The notes below the pieces were generated by a model. That model saw only the letters and a program-made list of their open reading frames with translations. It made no database searches and was not told the DNA's origin. Below are positions 43,871 through 51,512 of a stretch of DNA of 64,000 bases, in pieces (within the stretch, counting starts at the first letter, position 1; every line of letters begins with the position of its first letter). Made by a program: the position numbers and the translations under genes. Origin of the DNA: Thermanaerovibrio acidaminovorans DSM 6589. GTDB taxonomy: Bacteria > Synergistota > Synergistia > Synergistales > Synergistaceae. The DNA lies in the NCBI RefSeq assembly GCF_000024905.1, contig NC_013522.1:1302001-1366000 (forward strand), written 5' to 3'.

Positions 43871-44322
43871 TCCCCCCCCTTCGTAAGGTTACTGGACAGG
43901 GCGAAGCCCAACACCGCCTGGGCGGCCAGCTCCCCATCCACCGTTCCGGTGACCGACACCTTGCCCATCCTGCCCCGGAACTTGAGCATCCTGGCCTCGG
44001 TGATCAGCTGATCCCCGGGACGCACCGGCCTACGGAACTTGGCGTCCTCCACGGAGGTCAGGAAAGCGGTCATCCCCTCCAGCCCCGGAACCCGGGACAC
44101 CAGACAGGCCGCCACCTGCCCCATGGCCTCCAGGATGAGCACCCCGGGCATCACCGGCTCCGACGGGAAGTGACCCTGAAAGAAGGGCTCGTTCACCGTC
44201 ACGTTCTTGAGCCCCACCACCCGGTCCTCACCCACCTCCAGGATCCGATCCACCAGCAGAAACGGATACCGGTGAGGCAGGAACTCCATTATCTTCAGTA
44301 TGTCCATGGCATCTACCCCCAT
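43867..44322 (-). CDS. fabZ: 3-hydroxyacyl-ACP dehydratase FabZ
   Basis: Hot-dog enzyme of fatty-acid synthesis, 151 residues. LPHRYPFLLVDR, then catalytic His in FQGHFPSEPVMPG (about His51) and Glu in LILEAMGQV (about Glu65). It shares 3-hydroxyacyl-ACP with LpxA and LpxD, which explains the linkage. The ATG at 44322 directly abuts the lpxC stop; an ATG at 44307 with a better ribosome site is also possible. Confidence 0.95.
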   Translation of the reverse strand: MGVDAMDILKIMEFLPHRYPFLLVDRILEVGEDRVVGLKNVTVNEPFFQGHFPSEPVMPGVLILEAMGQVAACLVSRVPGLEGMTAFLTSVEDAKFRRPVRPGDQLITEARMLKFRGRMGKVSVTGTVDGELAAQAVLGFALSSNLTKGGD

Positions 44323-45159
44323 CTATCCTTCATTATCCGATACAAGGCCCCCAAGGGCCCTCAAGACCGCCACCGCCCGATGGTGGATCCCGTGCCCGGT
44401 CCGGATGGACACGAAGGCCCCCCGGACCGGACGGCCCACCAACGCCAGGTCCCCCAAAAGGTCAAGCACCTTGTGCCCCAGACACTCCTCCCTGAAGGGC
44501 AGATGGGACCGGTTCATGGGCCCCTCCCGGTCTATCACCAGCGCGTTGTCCAACCCCCCGCCCCTTATGAGCCCCCGGGAGAGCAGGGCCTCCACCTCCT
44601 CCCGAAATCCGAAGGTCCTGCAGGGGGCTATCCTGCCAACGAAGGTCCCCGCATCCACCGGGAACTCCCCGTACACGGTGCCTAGCGGGGTCCCCGGGTA
44701 GTCCAGGAGGCACGACACCTTGAGACCATCGAACGGGTAGGCGCACAGTATCCTGCCCCCCGCGGGATCCTCGAAGGCCAGGGGGGACGTGACACCCACG
44801 GGCTCCACATCCCCCGCCTCCACCCTAGCGTCCACCAGGGCCCGGACGAAGGGCATGGCGCTGCCATCCAGGATAGGCACCTCCGGCCCCTCCACCTCTA
44901 TGAGGACCTGCCAGATGTCCAGCCCCGCCAGGGCCCCCAAGAGGTGCTCCAAGGTCTCCACCGACCGGCACCCCACCTCCACGTGGGTCCTCCGGTCACC
45001 GCTGCAGGGGCGCCACCGGTGGGCCGGCACCGGCCCATCGCCGGAGGAGAACCATATCCCCGGGAGATGGAAGGGGCGGACCGTGACGCCGCAGGTCCGG
45101 CCGGAGTGCAACCCCACCCCCTCAAAGGACACCTCCCCACGGAGGCCGAAGCACCTCAC
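44323..45159 (-). CDS. lpxC: UDP-3-O-acyl-GlcNAc deacetylase LpxC
   Basis: Zinc deacetylase and committed step of lipid A. 278 residues: EGVGLHSGR near the N-terminus, zinc His in SVETLEHLLGAL (about His72), catalytic IEVEGPEVPILDGSA, and HKVLDLLGDLAL with the second His and Asp. The GTG at 45159 overlaps the lpxD stop (GTGA). Not fused with FabZ, unlike some Bacteroidota. Confidence 0.95.
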   Translation of the reverse strand: MRCFGLRGEVSFEGVGLHSGRTCGVTVRPFHLPGIWFSSGDGPVPAHRWRPCSGDRRTHVEVGCRSVETLEHLLGALAGLDIWQVLIEVEGPEVPILDGSAMPFVRALVDARVEAGDVEPVGVTSPLAFEDPAGGRILCAYPFDGLKVSCLLDYPGTPLGTVYGEFPVDAGTFVGRIAPCRTFGFREEVEALLSRGLIRGGGLDNALVIDREGPMNRSHLPFREECLGHKVLDLLGDLALVGRPVRGAFVSIRTGHGIHHRAVAVLRALGGLVSDNEG

Positions 45160-46181
45160 GCCCCATCCCCCCGGCGGGACTCCAGGTCCCTCACCCGGGC
45201 CTCCAGGGCCTTCAAGCGCTCCAACAGGTCCGGCAGGCGCCGGACCAGCCCCTGAAGCCTCAGCTCCTCCCGGTGGTCCCGGGCGGGGAAGCCGGAGACG
45301 AAGGAGCCCGCCGGCAGGTCCTTCACCACCCCTCCCCGGGCGGCGATGACGCACCGGTCACCCACCGTGACGTGATCCCTCACCCCCGACTGGGCGGCCA
45401 TCACCACCGACCGGCCCAGCCGGGCGCTGCCCGCCACCCCCGAGTAGGCCACCAGCACCGAGTTAGGGCCGATCTCGCAGTTGTGGGCCACGTGAACGTG
45501 GTCGTCCATCTTGACCCCCTCCATAACCCGGGTGGCCCCCACGGTGGCCCTGTCCACGGTGGAGCAGGATCCCATCTCCACCCGATCCCCCAGGACAGCT
45601 ATCCCTATCTGGGGAACCTTGATCCGCTCACCATCCGCCCCCTCCACGAAGCCGAACCCGTCGCAGCCCACCACCGCACAGCTGTGGATCCGGCAGTGGG
45701 CTCCCACCTCACAGCGGTCCTGAACCACCGAGAAGGCCTGGAGCACCGACCCGGCTCCGATCCTGGCCATCCTCCCCACGTAGACGAAGGCCTGCAGCCA
45801 CGCCCCGTCCTCCACCACCGCACCCTGCTCCACCACGCAGTAGGGACCCACGTGAACCCCCATGCCTATGGAGGCCTCCGGATGGATCACCGCGGTGGGA
45901 TGCAACCCCTGGAACTCCAGGGGGGGATCGAAGCACTCCAGGGCCCGGACCCAGGCCCCGTCCAGGTCCTCCACCTCCACCCCCCACAGGGGGGGCCTCA
46001 CCAACCCCTTGAGGGCCACCAGCCCCGCGGGACCCACCGAAACGCCCAGGGGCCCCCGGCTCCTCCAGAAGATCACGTGCCCCTCCGCTGGCTCATGGGG
46101 GGGACACACCCCAACAACCTCAATGGACCCATCCCCCACAGGACGGCCCCCTATGATTGAAGCGAACTCATCCAAGCGCAA
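45156..46181 (-). CDS. lpxD: UDP-3-O-acylglucosamine N-acyltransferase LpxD
   Basis: 341 residues: an N-terminal uridine-binding domain (about 1-95), a long left-handed beta-helix, and a C-terminal coiled helix (VRRLPDLLERLKALEARVRD). The active-site His is in VHVAHNCEIG. The TTG at 46181 was chosen because GGAGGTG lies 8 nt upstream; a longer in-frame start at 46196 would place the ribosome site inside the gene. It lies next to the unknown envelope gene, where skp is found in Proteobacteria. Confidence 0.94.
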   Translation of the reverse strand: MRLDEFASIIGGRPVGDGSIEVVGVCPPHEPAEGHVIFWRSRGPLGVSVGPAGLVALKGLVRPPLWGVEVEDLDGAWVRALECFDPPLEFQGLHPTAVIHPEASIGMGVHVGPYCVVEQGAVVEDGAWLQAFVYVGRMARIGAGSVLQAFSVVQDRCEVGAHCRIHSCAVVGCDGFGFVEGADGERIKVPQIGIAVLGDRVEMGSCSTVDRATVGATRVMEGVKMDDHVHVAHNCEIGPNSVLVAYSGVAGSARLGRSVVMAAQSGVRDHVTVGDRCVIAARGGVVKDLPAGSFVSGFPARDHREELRLQGLVRRLPDLLERLKALEARVRDLESRRGDGA

Positions 46182-46204
46182 GGCCAACACCTCCAACGGG
46201 GGAA

Positions 46205-47479
46205 CTAAAGGTTGCTCAGGAACATGAGGCTCACCGGGTCATCGTATCGGGAGTCGTAACGGATCTCCACCGAGAAGTGATCCGAGAGCCGGCGTCCTAA
46301 CCCAATCCGTTTGCCACCCCTATCACCGATGGCCATGTGCAGATAGAAGTCATCGGGCAATACATCGGTATTTACCCGAAGGAACCACTCTCCACCGGGA
46401 TAGGTCCGCTCTACACCCGCCCACAGATACTGGAGGATCCGCCACTTGAGCCCCCAACGGCTCTCCACCGACAGGTCGACGCCATCCACCACCCACTCAC
46501 CGTAGGCCTCCATCCACCAGGAGGGTAAGAGCTGCACCTTCCGGCCCAGGTGAACTCCCCCTTCGCTGGACCGGCCATCCGAAAGGGCGTGGGCCGCCAC
46601 CCAACCCCAGATCACGTAACGGCGGCTGTCCAGCTCCATCAAGAGCTCCCCAATGGGGGCGGGCCTAACCTCCGCCCGGGCCTCCACCTCCAGCCTGCCC
46701 GCCAGGGAGCCGGATTCAGCCGAACGGCACAGGTGGCTGGCCGCCTGGGAGGACCTGCCCCTCAGGTACTCCACCGGAAGCCCCAGGAAGGCGGAGGCCC
46801 CGGTGAGGGCCTCATCCCTCATCTCACCCAGGACCAGGGCGGGCAGCGTGGAGGACCTGACCCGAGGGTTCAAGGCAAGCACCAGGGGCTCCCCGGGAGT
46901 GAGGGACACGTTCAAGACCCCCTCTGCGGGGGTGACCACCGCCCGGAAGCCCCGCATTCGCCTGGAGCAGACCTCCTGCACCAGCTCCTCCAGGGCCCGC
47001 CTGCCCCAGGTGAAAGCCTCGTTGGGAAGACCCTGAAGCTGGGGCTCCAACTCGGACGACAGATCCCCCAAGTCCTTCTCGATCCAGCTCGAAACAGGTT
47101 CCCTCCAACTCCCCGCTGCGGCGGTAACCCTCCATGAGCGGCCGTTCAAGGGAGTCAGACGAACCTTGAGCAGGTCCCCGTCGGCGGAGGCCTCCACCCG
47201 ATAGCCCTCGAAGAGCCGGCCGCAGACCATCTCCAGTATCCTCAGCCGCTCCCCCTGAGGACGGGAGGTGCCCATCTCCCGGTAGACCGCCAGCACGGTC
47301 CTCTCCACCGAGGGGACAAGCCACCGGGGCACCCCCTCCACCAAGGCCTTCGGGGCACCCAGGGCCAGGCCACACCAGGCCAAAACGAGGGCCGCGGCAA
47401 AAGCCGCAGCCCTCGCCGAAGTCCTAAGATCAGCTCCCCTAGAACATGTCGCCGAATCCGAAGTGGGTCCTGGTCTCAT
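46205..47479 (-). CDS. Uncharacterised envelope protein between bamA and lpxD
   Basis: Up to 424 residues. A hydrophobic Ala/Leu signal segment (about 22-40, ending GLALGA) is followed by an alpha/beta N-terminal region (about 45-200, with helices and repeating strands). The remainder looks like amphipathic beta strands with many Trp, Tyr and Gly (WWMEAYGEWVVDGVDLSVES), ending in FLSNL. It may be an outer-membrane barrel or a BamA-associated protein. The only in-frame ATG (47479) overlaps bamA by 41 nt. No good start lies between the bamA stop and the signal, so initiation is uncertain. No family recognised. Confidence 0.65.
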   Translation of the reverse strand: MRPGPTSDSATCSRGADLRTSARAAAFAAALVLAWCGLALGAPKALVEGVPRWLVPSVERTVLAVYREMGTSRPQGERLRILEMVCGRLFEGYRVEASADGDLLKVRLTPLNGRSWRVTAAAGSWREPVSSWIEKDLGDLSSELEPQLQGLPNEAFTWGRRALEELVQEVCSRRMRGFRAVVTPAEGVLNVSLTPGEPLVLALNPRVRSSTLPALVLGEMRDEALTGASAFLGLPVEYLRGRSSQAASHLCRSAESGSLAGRLEVEARAEVRPAPIGELLMELDSRRYVIWGWVAAHALSDGRSSEGGVHLGRKVQLLPSWWMEAYGEWVVDGVDLSVESRWGLKWRILQYLWAGVERTYPGGEWFLRVNTDVLPDDFYLHMAIGDRGGKRIGLGRRLSDHFSVEIRYDSRYDDPVSLMFLSNL

Positions 47480-49184
47480 CGTCCCCCTGGGCGTAGTCCA
47501 GCCGAAGGTTCCCCAGCGGGGTCTTGACCCTTATGCCTATGCCCTTCGACTGGGCCAGGTCCGAAAGGTCCATCCCCTCGCCATCGGACTTCTTCCACGC
47601 CTTCCCCGCATCGTAGAAGAACACCAGCGAGAAGTTGTCCTCCACCGGCAGCCGCAGCTCCGCGTTGAAGAGCAGCATCTCCTCACCCCGGAACCGGTTG
47701 TCCTTGTACCCCCTCAGCGTGGAGGTACCCCCCACCAGGTACATCTCACCCCAGGGTATGTCACCGCTCCCCCAGCCCGCCCGGGCCCTCAAGGCCAGAA
47801 GCACCGGGTTGTCCTCGCTCTTGGAGCCGAAGTCCAGGTAATCCATCAGCTTCTTGAGTGGCGTGTAGAAACGGGCCTCCAGCCAGTACTTGGTGTAGTC
47901 CCAGTCGCCCCCCAGGGACGAGAACCCCTTCTCGAAGTTCACCGTCTCCACGTCACCCTTGGGATAAGACAAGTAAGGATCCATGGTGTTCCTCGTAAGG
48001 CTAGCGGTTACGGAGAAGTTTTTGCCGTCCTCCATCTCCCGCCTCTCCTCCGGGGTCCTGTTGGAATCACCGGAGGTGACAGTGTTCTCCACCTTATGCC
48101 AGTCAAGGGTCACGAACCAGCTCAGCTGGTCGTTACCACGGAACTTCCGGCCCGCCCCCACGTAGGCGCCGATCTTCTCCTGATCGTAGGTGAAGCGCCA
48201 GTTGTTGTTCTCGTCGTAGTAGTCGTAGTCGGTCCACTTGCGCTTGTAGACCCCAGCGTTCCAGGAGTAGGTGTCCTGATCCATGTAGGGCTGGCTGTAA
48301 TAGACCCAATACTGCTCGTTGTCTCCCAACTCAAACCCGGCGGAAAGGTTCGTTCCGAGACCCTGCCAGTTGCTGTCGCTGTAGCTCAATCCGCCGCTCC
48401 AGCCGCTCTGGCTGCCGTGACCTACCGAAAGACCCAACTTGCCCGTCTTGGCCTCCTCCACCGTGAGGATAAGATCCATAACCACCGGATCCTCGGTGGG
48501 CTCGAAACCCACGCTTATGTCCTCAAAGTAGCCCTTGGCCTGGAGGCGGTTCAGGGAGTGACGAAGCACCGTGGCGTTGAACAGGTCACCCTTCTTGAGC
48601 TTCAGCTCCCGGCGGATCACGTAATCCTTGGTCTTCTTGTTCCCCTGGATCACCACCTCCCCGACCCGGGGCTCCAGGATGGTGACCTCCACCACCCCGT
48701 CCTTCACCTCCACATCCTGGACCCGCATCATAACGTACCCATCCTTGCGGTACTTGTCGGTGATCCGCTGAAGGTCGTTCCTGAAGAAGGTCCGGTTGAA
48801 GATGTTGCCCGGGGAGGTGAAGCAGAGGGCCTTCAGCTCCTCCTCCCGGTAGGCCACGTTGCCCTTGAAGCGGAGTGCCTGGACCACCGGGTTCTCCTTC
48901 ACGGTGAACACCACCCGAACCCCCTCGGGCACCTCCTCAACCCGGTAGTCCACCGTCTCGTAGAACCCCAGGTCGTAGATGGCATCCCGGTCCCTGTCAA
49001 GCTTCTCGTAGCTAAGGGGCTGACCCACCTTGGTGGACAGGGCCCCCGTGACGTAGGACGCCACGGTCCTCTCGAGCCCCTCCACCTCCACCGCCGCCAC
49101 GTTGGCCCCCTCCTCCGCCAACGAGGGAACCGCCAAGACTGCAACCAGCAGCGAAACCAAGCACAAAACGCGCCACACCCTCAC
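47439..49184 (-). CDS. bamA: Outer-membrane assembly factor BamA (Omp85)
   Basis: Inserts beta-barrel proteins into the outer membrane. 581 residues from the GTG at 49184. Signal peptide about 1-23; three POTRA domains (about 29-98, 99-173, 174-255) with GNVAYREEELKA and GNKKTKDYVIRRELKLKKGDLFN; and a 16-strand-type barrel with VGGTSTLRGY, the conserved lid-loop motif, and the terminal FGFGDMF. Proteobacterial BamA usually has five POTRAs, so this is a short form. A TATAAT box lies 43 nt upstream. First gene of the LPS supercluster. Confidence 0.95.
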   Translation of the reverse strand: MRVWRVLCLVSLLVAVLAVPSLAEEGANVAAVEVEGLERTVASYVTGALSTKVGQPLSYEKLDRDRDAIYDLGFYETVDYRVEEVPEGVRVVFTVKENPVVQALRFKGNVAYREEELKALCFTSPGNIFNRTFFRNDLQRITDKYRKDGYVMMRVQDVEVKDGVVEVTILEPRVGEVVIQGNKKTKDYVIRRELKLKKGDLFNATVLRHSLNRLQAKGYFEDISVGFEPTEDPVVMDLILTVEEAKTGKLGLSVGHGSQSGWSGGLSYSDSNWQGLGTNLSAGFELGDNEQYWVYYSQPYMDQDTYSWNAGVYKRKWTDYDYYDENNNWRFTYDQEKIGAYVGAGRKFRGNDQLSWFVTLDWHKVENTVTSGDSNRTPEERREMEDGKNFSVTASLTRNTMDPYLSYPKGDVETVNFEKGFSSLGGDWDYTKYWLEARFYTPLKKLMDYLDFGSKSEDNPVLLALRARAGWGSGDIPWGEMYLVGGTSTLRGYKDNRFRGEEMLLFNAELRLPVEDNFSLVFFYDAGKAWKKSDGEGMDLSDLAQSKGIGIRVKTPLGNLRLDYAQGDDETRTHFGFGDMF

Positions 49185-49226
49185 GGGACCACCCACCCTC
49201 TGCTCTCGTTCTGTTGCGGTCTAAAC

Positions 49227-49232
49227 ATTATA
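49227..49232 (-). promoter_or_regulatory. -10 element upstream of bamA
   Basis: Perfect TATAAT on the minus strand between the bamA start and the stop codon of the upstream gene. The -35 position lacks consensus. It is the only promoter-like site seen at the head of the LPS cluster. Confidence 0.45.
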
Positions 49233-49258
49233 AGGTATGAAGTCCCCCAGTAGGAGGG

Positions 49259-49834
49259 TCACTGCCCCTCCAGGGCCCTCTGACCCGCCCTAAGCAGGAT
49301 CAGGGCCTCGTCCAGCCCCAGCGAGGGCCGGGACTCCCCGGGACGCTCCGCCGGGGGCACTGCATGGGACCCCTTGGGGGACACACCGGACTCCGCAACC
49401 CTAGGTTGCCTGGACCTGGCGACCCCCTCCGCCGCCCTGGCGGGGGCCACCGAAACCACCCTCACCGGCGGAGACGCAGGATCCAACCGCTGGGGCGGCA
49501 CCGCATCCACCAGCTTGACGTCCGGGACGGGCCTCTCCTCCCGGGGAACCGATGCGGACGGGACGGGGACCCCATCCCCCACCGCTAAGGGCTCCACCGA
49601 GGCCAGGAGGGCCAGCAACGCCATGGCGGCCCCCACCAGGGCGGGACTCCACCGGGCACCGGCCTTCGCGGGGGCACCCGCCACCAGATGGGACACGTGA
49701 TCCCTCAATGACCGGGCCTCCGCCTCCAGGCACTGGCTCTCCGCCAGGGCGCTGTCCCACATGGAGGCCTCCACCGCCCGGGTGAGCCTCTCCAGCCAGC
49801 GCCTCACCCGCTTGAGCCTCAACTCCACATCCAA
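49259..49834 (-). CDS. Single-pass membrane protein downstream of sigma factor
   Basis: 191 residues. A basic, helical N-terminal part (about 1-62) precedes one transmembrane helix (about 66-82, VGAAMALLALLASVEPL), then a Pro/Val/Ala-rich exported stretch and a short helix at the end. The layout (cytoplasmic helix, one membrane pass, exported tail) next to a sigma gene resembles an anti-sigma factor. There is no HxxxCxxC zinc anti-sigma motif. Function unproven; 68 nt after the sigma stop. Confidence 0.55.
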   Translation of the reverse strand: MDVELRLKRVRRWLERLTRAVEASMWDSALAESQCLEAEARSLRDHVSHLVAGAPAKAGARWSPALVGAAMALLALLASVEPLAVGDGVPVPSASVPREERPVPDVKLVDAVPPQRLDPASPPVRVVSVAPARAAEGVARSRQPRVAESGVSPKGSHAVPPAERPGESRPSLGLDEALILLRAGQRALEGQ

Positions 49835-49902
49835 GGGAAACCACCCCCACCCTCAAGGATCCCGACACTTAACGTTATCCCCGAAGGGCATCGAAAAGTG
49901 GA

Positions 49903-50466
49903 TCAGGCCCCCCCAAGGGAGAGCACCTCCCGGAGCTTGGCCAGCGCCCTCCTCCTTATCTTGTGGATGTAGCTCACGTCCAGCCCCTTCTCCTCCGCCA
50001 GCTCCCGGGCGCTCATGTCCTCCAGGACCAGGGATCGCACCACGTCCGCCTCCCTCTCCGAGAGAGCCCCCAGGGCCAGCTGAAGGTCCATGGTCCAATC
50101 CAACCGACTGAAGCCGTCCTCCCAGGGACCCAGCTCCTCCAACACCTGATCCTCCACCGGGATCGGCGAGGACCCCTCCACCCGGGATAGGAAGTTTATC
50201 ATCCTTCCCCGGATCCTGTAGTAGGCGTAGGTGGAGAACCGATGTCCCCGGCTCGGGTCGAAGTTGTCCACCGCCTCCAGGAGGCCCAGCATCCCCTCCT
50301 GGACCACGTCCTGGTAGGCCCGGTTCCCAAGCCGACGGGCCAGCCAGAACACCATGGGACGGTACGCCAGGATCAGCTCCTCCCGGGCCTCCTGGTCCCC
50401 CTGGGCCAACCGGGCCCAAAGGGCCTCCTCGTCACCCCCTGGACCAACCATAGACTCGGATGACAA
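49903..50466 (-). CDS. RNA polymerase sigma factor, sigma-70 family (SigH-like size)
   Basis: About 187 residues. Region 2 has LILAYRPMVFWLARRLGN, DVVQEGMLGLLEAVDNFDPSRG and RFSTYAYYRIRGRMINF (core binding and -10 melting). Region 4 has LSEREADVVRSL with helix-turn-helix ARELAEEKGLDVSYIHKIRRRALAKLR. Region 3 is short. This fits a group 3 sigma resembling SigH, not FliA, which is separate at 57047. The start is a TTG (50466) or the preceding GTG (50469), after GGGGGTGG. Regulon unknown. Confidence 0.82.
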   Translation of the reverse strand: MSSESMVGPGGDEEALWARLAQGDQEAREELILAYRPMVFWLARRLGNRAYQDVVQEGMLGLLEAVDNFDPSRGHRFSTYAYYRIRGRMINFLSRVEGSSPIPVEDQVLEELGPWEDGFSRLDWTMDLQLALGALSEREADVVRSLVLEDMSARELAEEKGLDVSYIHKIRRRALAKLREVLSLGGA

Positions 50467-50521
50467 CACACCACCCCCAATCCTATAGACGACCCACGGG
50501 AATTCTACCACAAGGGGGGCG

Positions 50522-51157
50522 TCACTCCCCCAGGGGGCTATCCGGGTAGCCCATCAGGTGGTGCCGGTCGTTGGTGAAGCACAGCATCCGGAAGTCCCCA
50601 TAGACGTCCACGGCGCTTATGGAGCAGTTGTCCACCCGGAGGTGCCAGAAGACCTTGAGGTCCCTCACCTTGAGCAGCACCCCCATGAGGACCCTCAACG
50701 CGTAACCGTGGGACACCAGCACCGCCCTCTCCTCCCCAAGGATCCCGGAGCTCTCCACAAAGTCCTCCAGCCTTCCGGTTATGGAGGCCAGATCCTCCCC
50801 CCCAGGCGGGGTCCTGCCAAAGGGGTCCTGGCGCCATAGCCGGTACTCCTCCCCGTACCGCTCCTCTATCTCACGGACGGTGAGCCCCTCCCAGCGGCCG
50901 AAGTCCAGCTCCGTGAGCCGCGGGTCCACCCGAAGATCCGATGAGCCCGCCTCCGCCAGCGCCTCCCCCAGACACCGGGCCCTCACCAGGGGGCTCGAGT
51001 AGATCCCCGTGGGCTCCCACCGGACGATCCGCCGGACGGTGAGCTCCACCTGCTTCATCCCCTCCTCATCGCAGGGGACGTCGGTTCGCCCCTGGTAGCG
51101 GAAACTGGCGTTCCAGCCGGTCCTGCCGTGCCTCACCAACAAGATCCTGCAAGCCAA
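50522..51157 (-). CDS. Histidine phosphatase family protein
   Basis: Phosphoglycerate-mutase-like fold, 211 residues. LLVRHGRTGWN carries the phosphorylated His (about residue 9), YSSPLVRARCLGEAL follows, and the C-terminal VLVSHGYALRVLMG has the second His. It may be a CobC-like or general phosphatase; no cobalamin genes are nearby. The TTG at 51157 is set by GGAGGTGA 5 nt upstream; the ATG at 51172 overlaps that ribosome site. Confidence 0.88.
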   Translation of the reverse strand: MACRILLVRHGRTGWNASFRYQGRTDVPCDEEGMKQVELTVRRIVRWEPTGIYSSPLVRARCLGEALAEAGSSDLRVDPRLTELDFGRWEGLTVREIEERYGEEYRLWRQDPFGRTPPGGEDLASITGRLEDFVESSGILGEERAVLVSHGYALRVLMGVLLKVRDLKVFWHLRVDNCSISAVDVYGDFRMLCFTNDRHHLMGYPDSPLGE

Positions 51158-51182
51158 AAGGGTCACCTCCATGGCCGGGTCA

Positions 51183-51215
51183 TAAAAAAATCCCCCTCCT
51201 AGACCGAAGGGGGAT
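51183..51215 (-). terminator. Terminator of tRNA operon
   Basis: Minus strand stem ATCCCCC/GGGGGAT with a 12-nt loop followed by TTTTTTT, 8 nt after the end of tRNA-Thr. Confidence 0.85.
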
Positions 51216-51222
51216 CATCCTC

Positions 51223-51298
51223 TGGAGCCGGCGGGCGGACTCGAACCGCCGACCTGCGCATTACGAGTGCGCTGCTCTACCTGCTGAGCTACACCGGC
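51223..51298 (-). tRNA. tRNA-Thr (anticodon CGT)
   Basis: 76 nt with encoded CCA. Acceptor GCCGGTG pairs with CGCCGGC, and the anticodon loop CTCGTAA sits on a GCGCA/TGCGC stem. TTCGAGTCC forms the T-loop. Last of three tRNAs in the operon. Confidence 0.95.
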
Positions 51299-51307
51299 AC
51301 GTGTCTG

Positions 51308-51383
51308 TGGCGGTCCCAACGGGATTCGAACCCGTGCCGCCGCCTTGAAAGGGCGGTGTCCTAGACCACTAGACGATGGGACC
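51308..51383 (-). tRNA. tRNA-Glu (anticodon TTC)
   Basis: 76 nt with encoded CCA. Acceptor GGTCCCA/TGGGACC, anticodon loop CTTTCAA on a CCGCC/GGCGG stem, T-loop GGTTCGAATCC. Confidence 0.95.
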
Positions 51384-51395
51384 CACTTCTACTCC

Positions 51396-51471
51396 TGGTG
51401 AGCCGTGTGGGATTCGAACCCACGACACCCGGATTAAAAGTCCGGTGCTCTACCAACTGAGCTAACGGCTC
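51396..51471 (-). tRNA. tRNA-Lys (anticodon TTT)
   Basis: 76 nt with encoded CCA. Acceptor GAGCCGT/ACGGCTC, anticodon loop CTTTTAA on a CCGGA/TCCGG stem. First tRNA after the promoter. Confidence 0.95.
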
Positions 51472-51484
51472 GCCACATCGGATG

Positions 51485-51512
51485 ATTCTACAGGAAAAAC
51501 CGCCCTAGTCAA
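51485..51512 (-). promoter_or_regulatory. Promoter of the tRNA operon
   Basis: Minus strand TTGACT (51507-51512), 16-nt spacer, TAGAAT (51485-51490), each 5/6. The -35 runs through the last codons and stop (TAG) of argH. Transcription would begin about 7 nt before tRNA-Lys. Confidence 0.75.

Noticed and set aside
47463-49253. 596-codon plus-strand frame over bamA
   Set aside because: Low-complexity His/Leu/Val product antisense to a clear Omp85 protein; no ribosome site.
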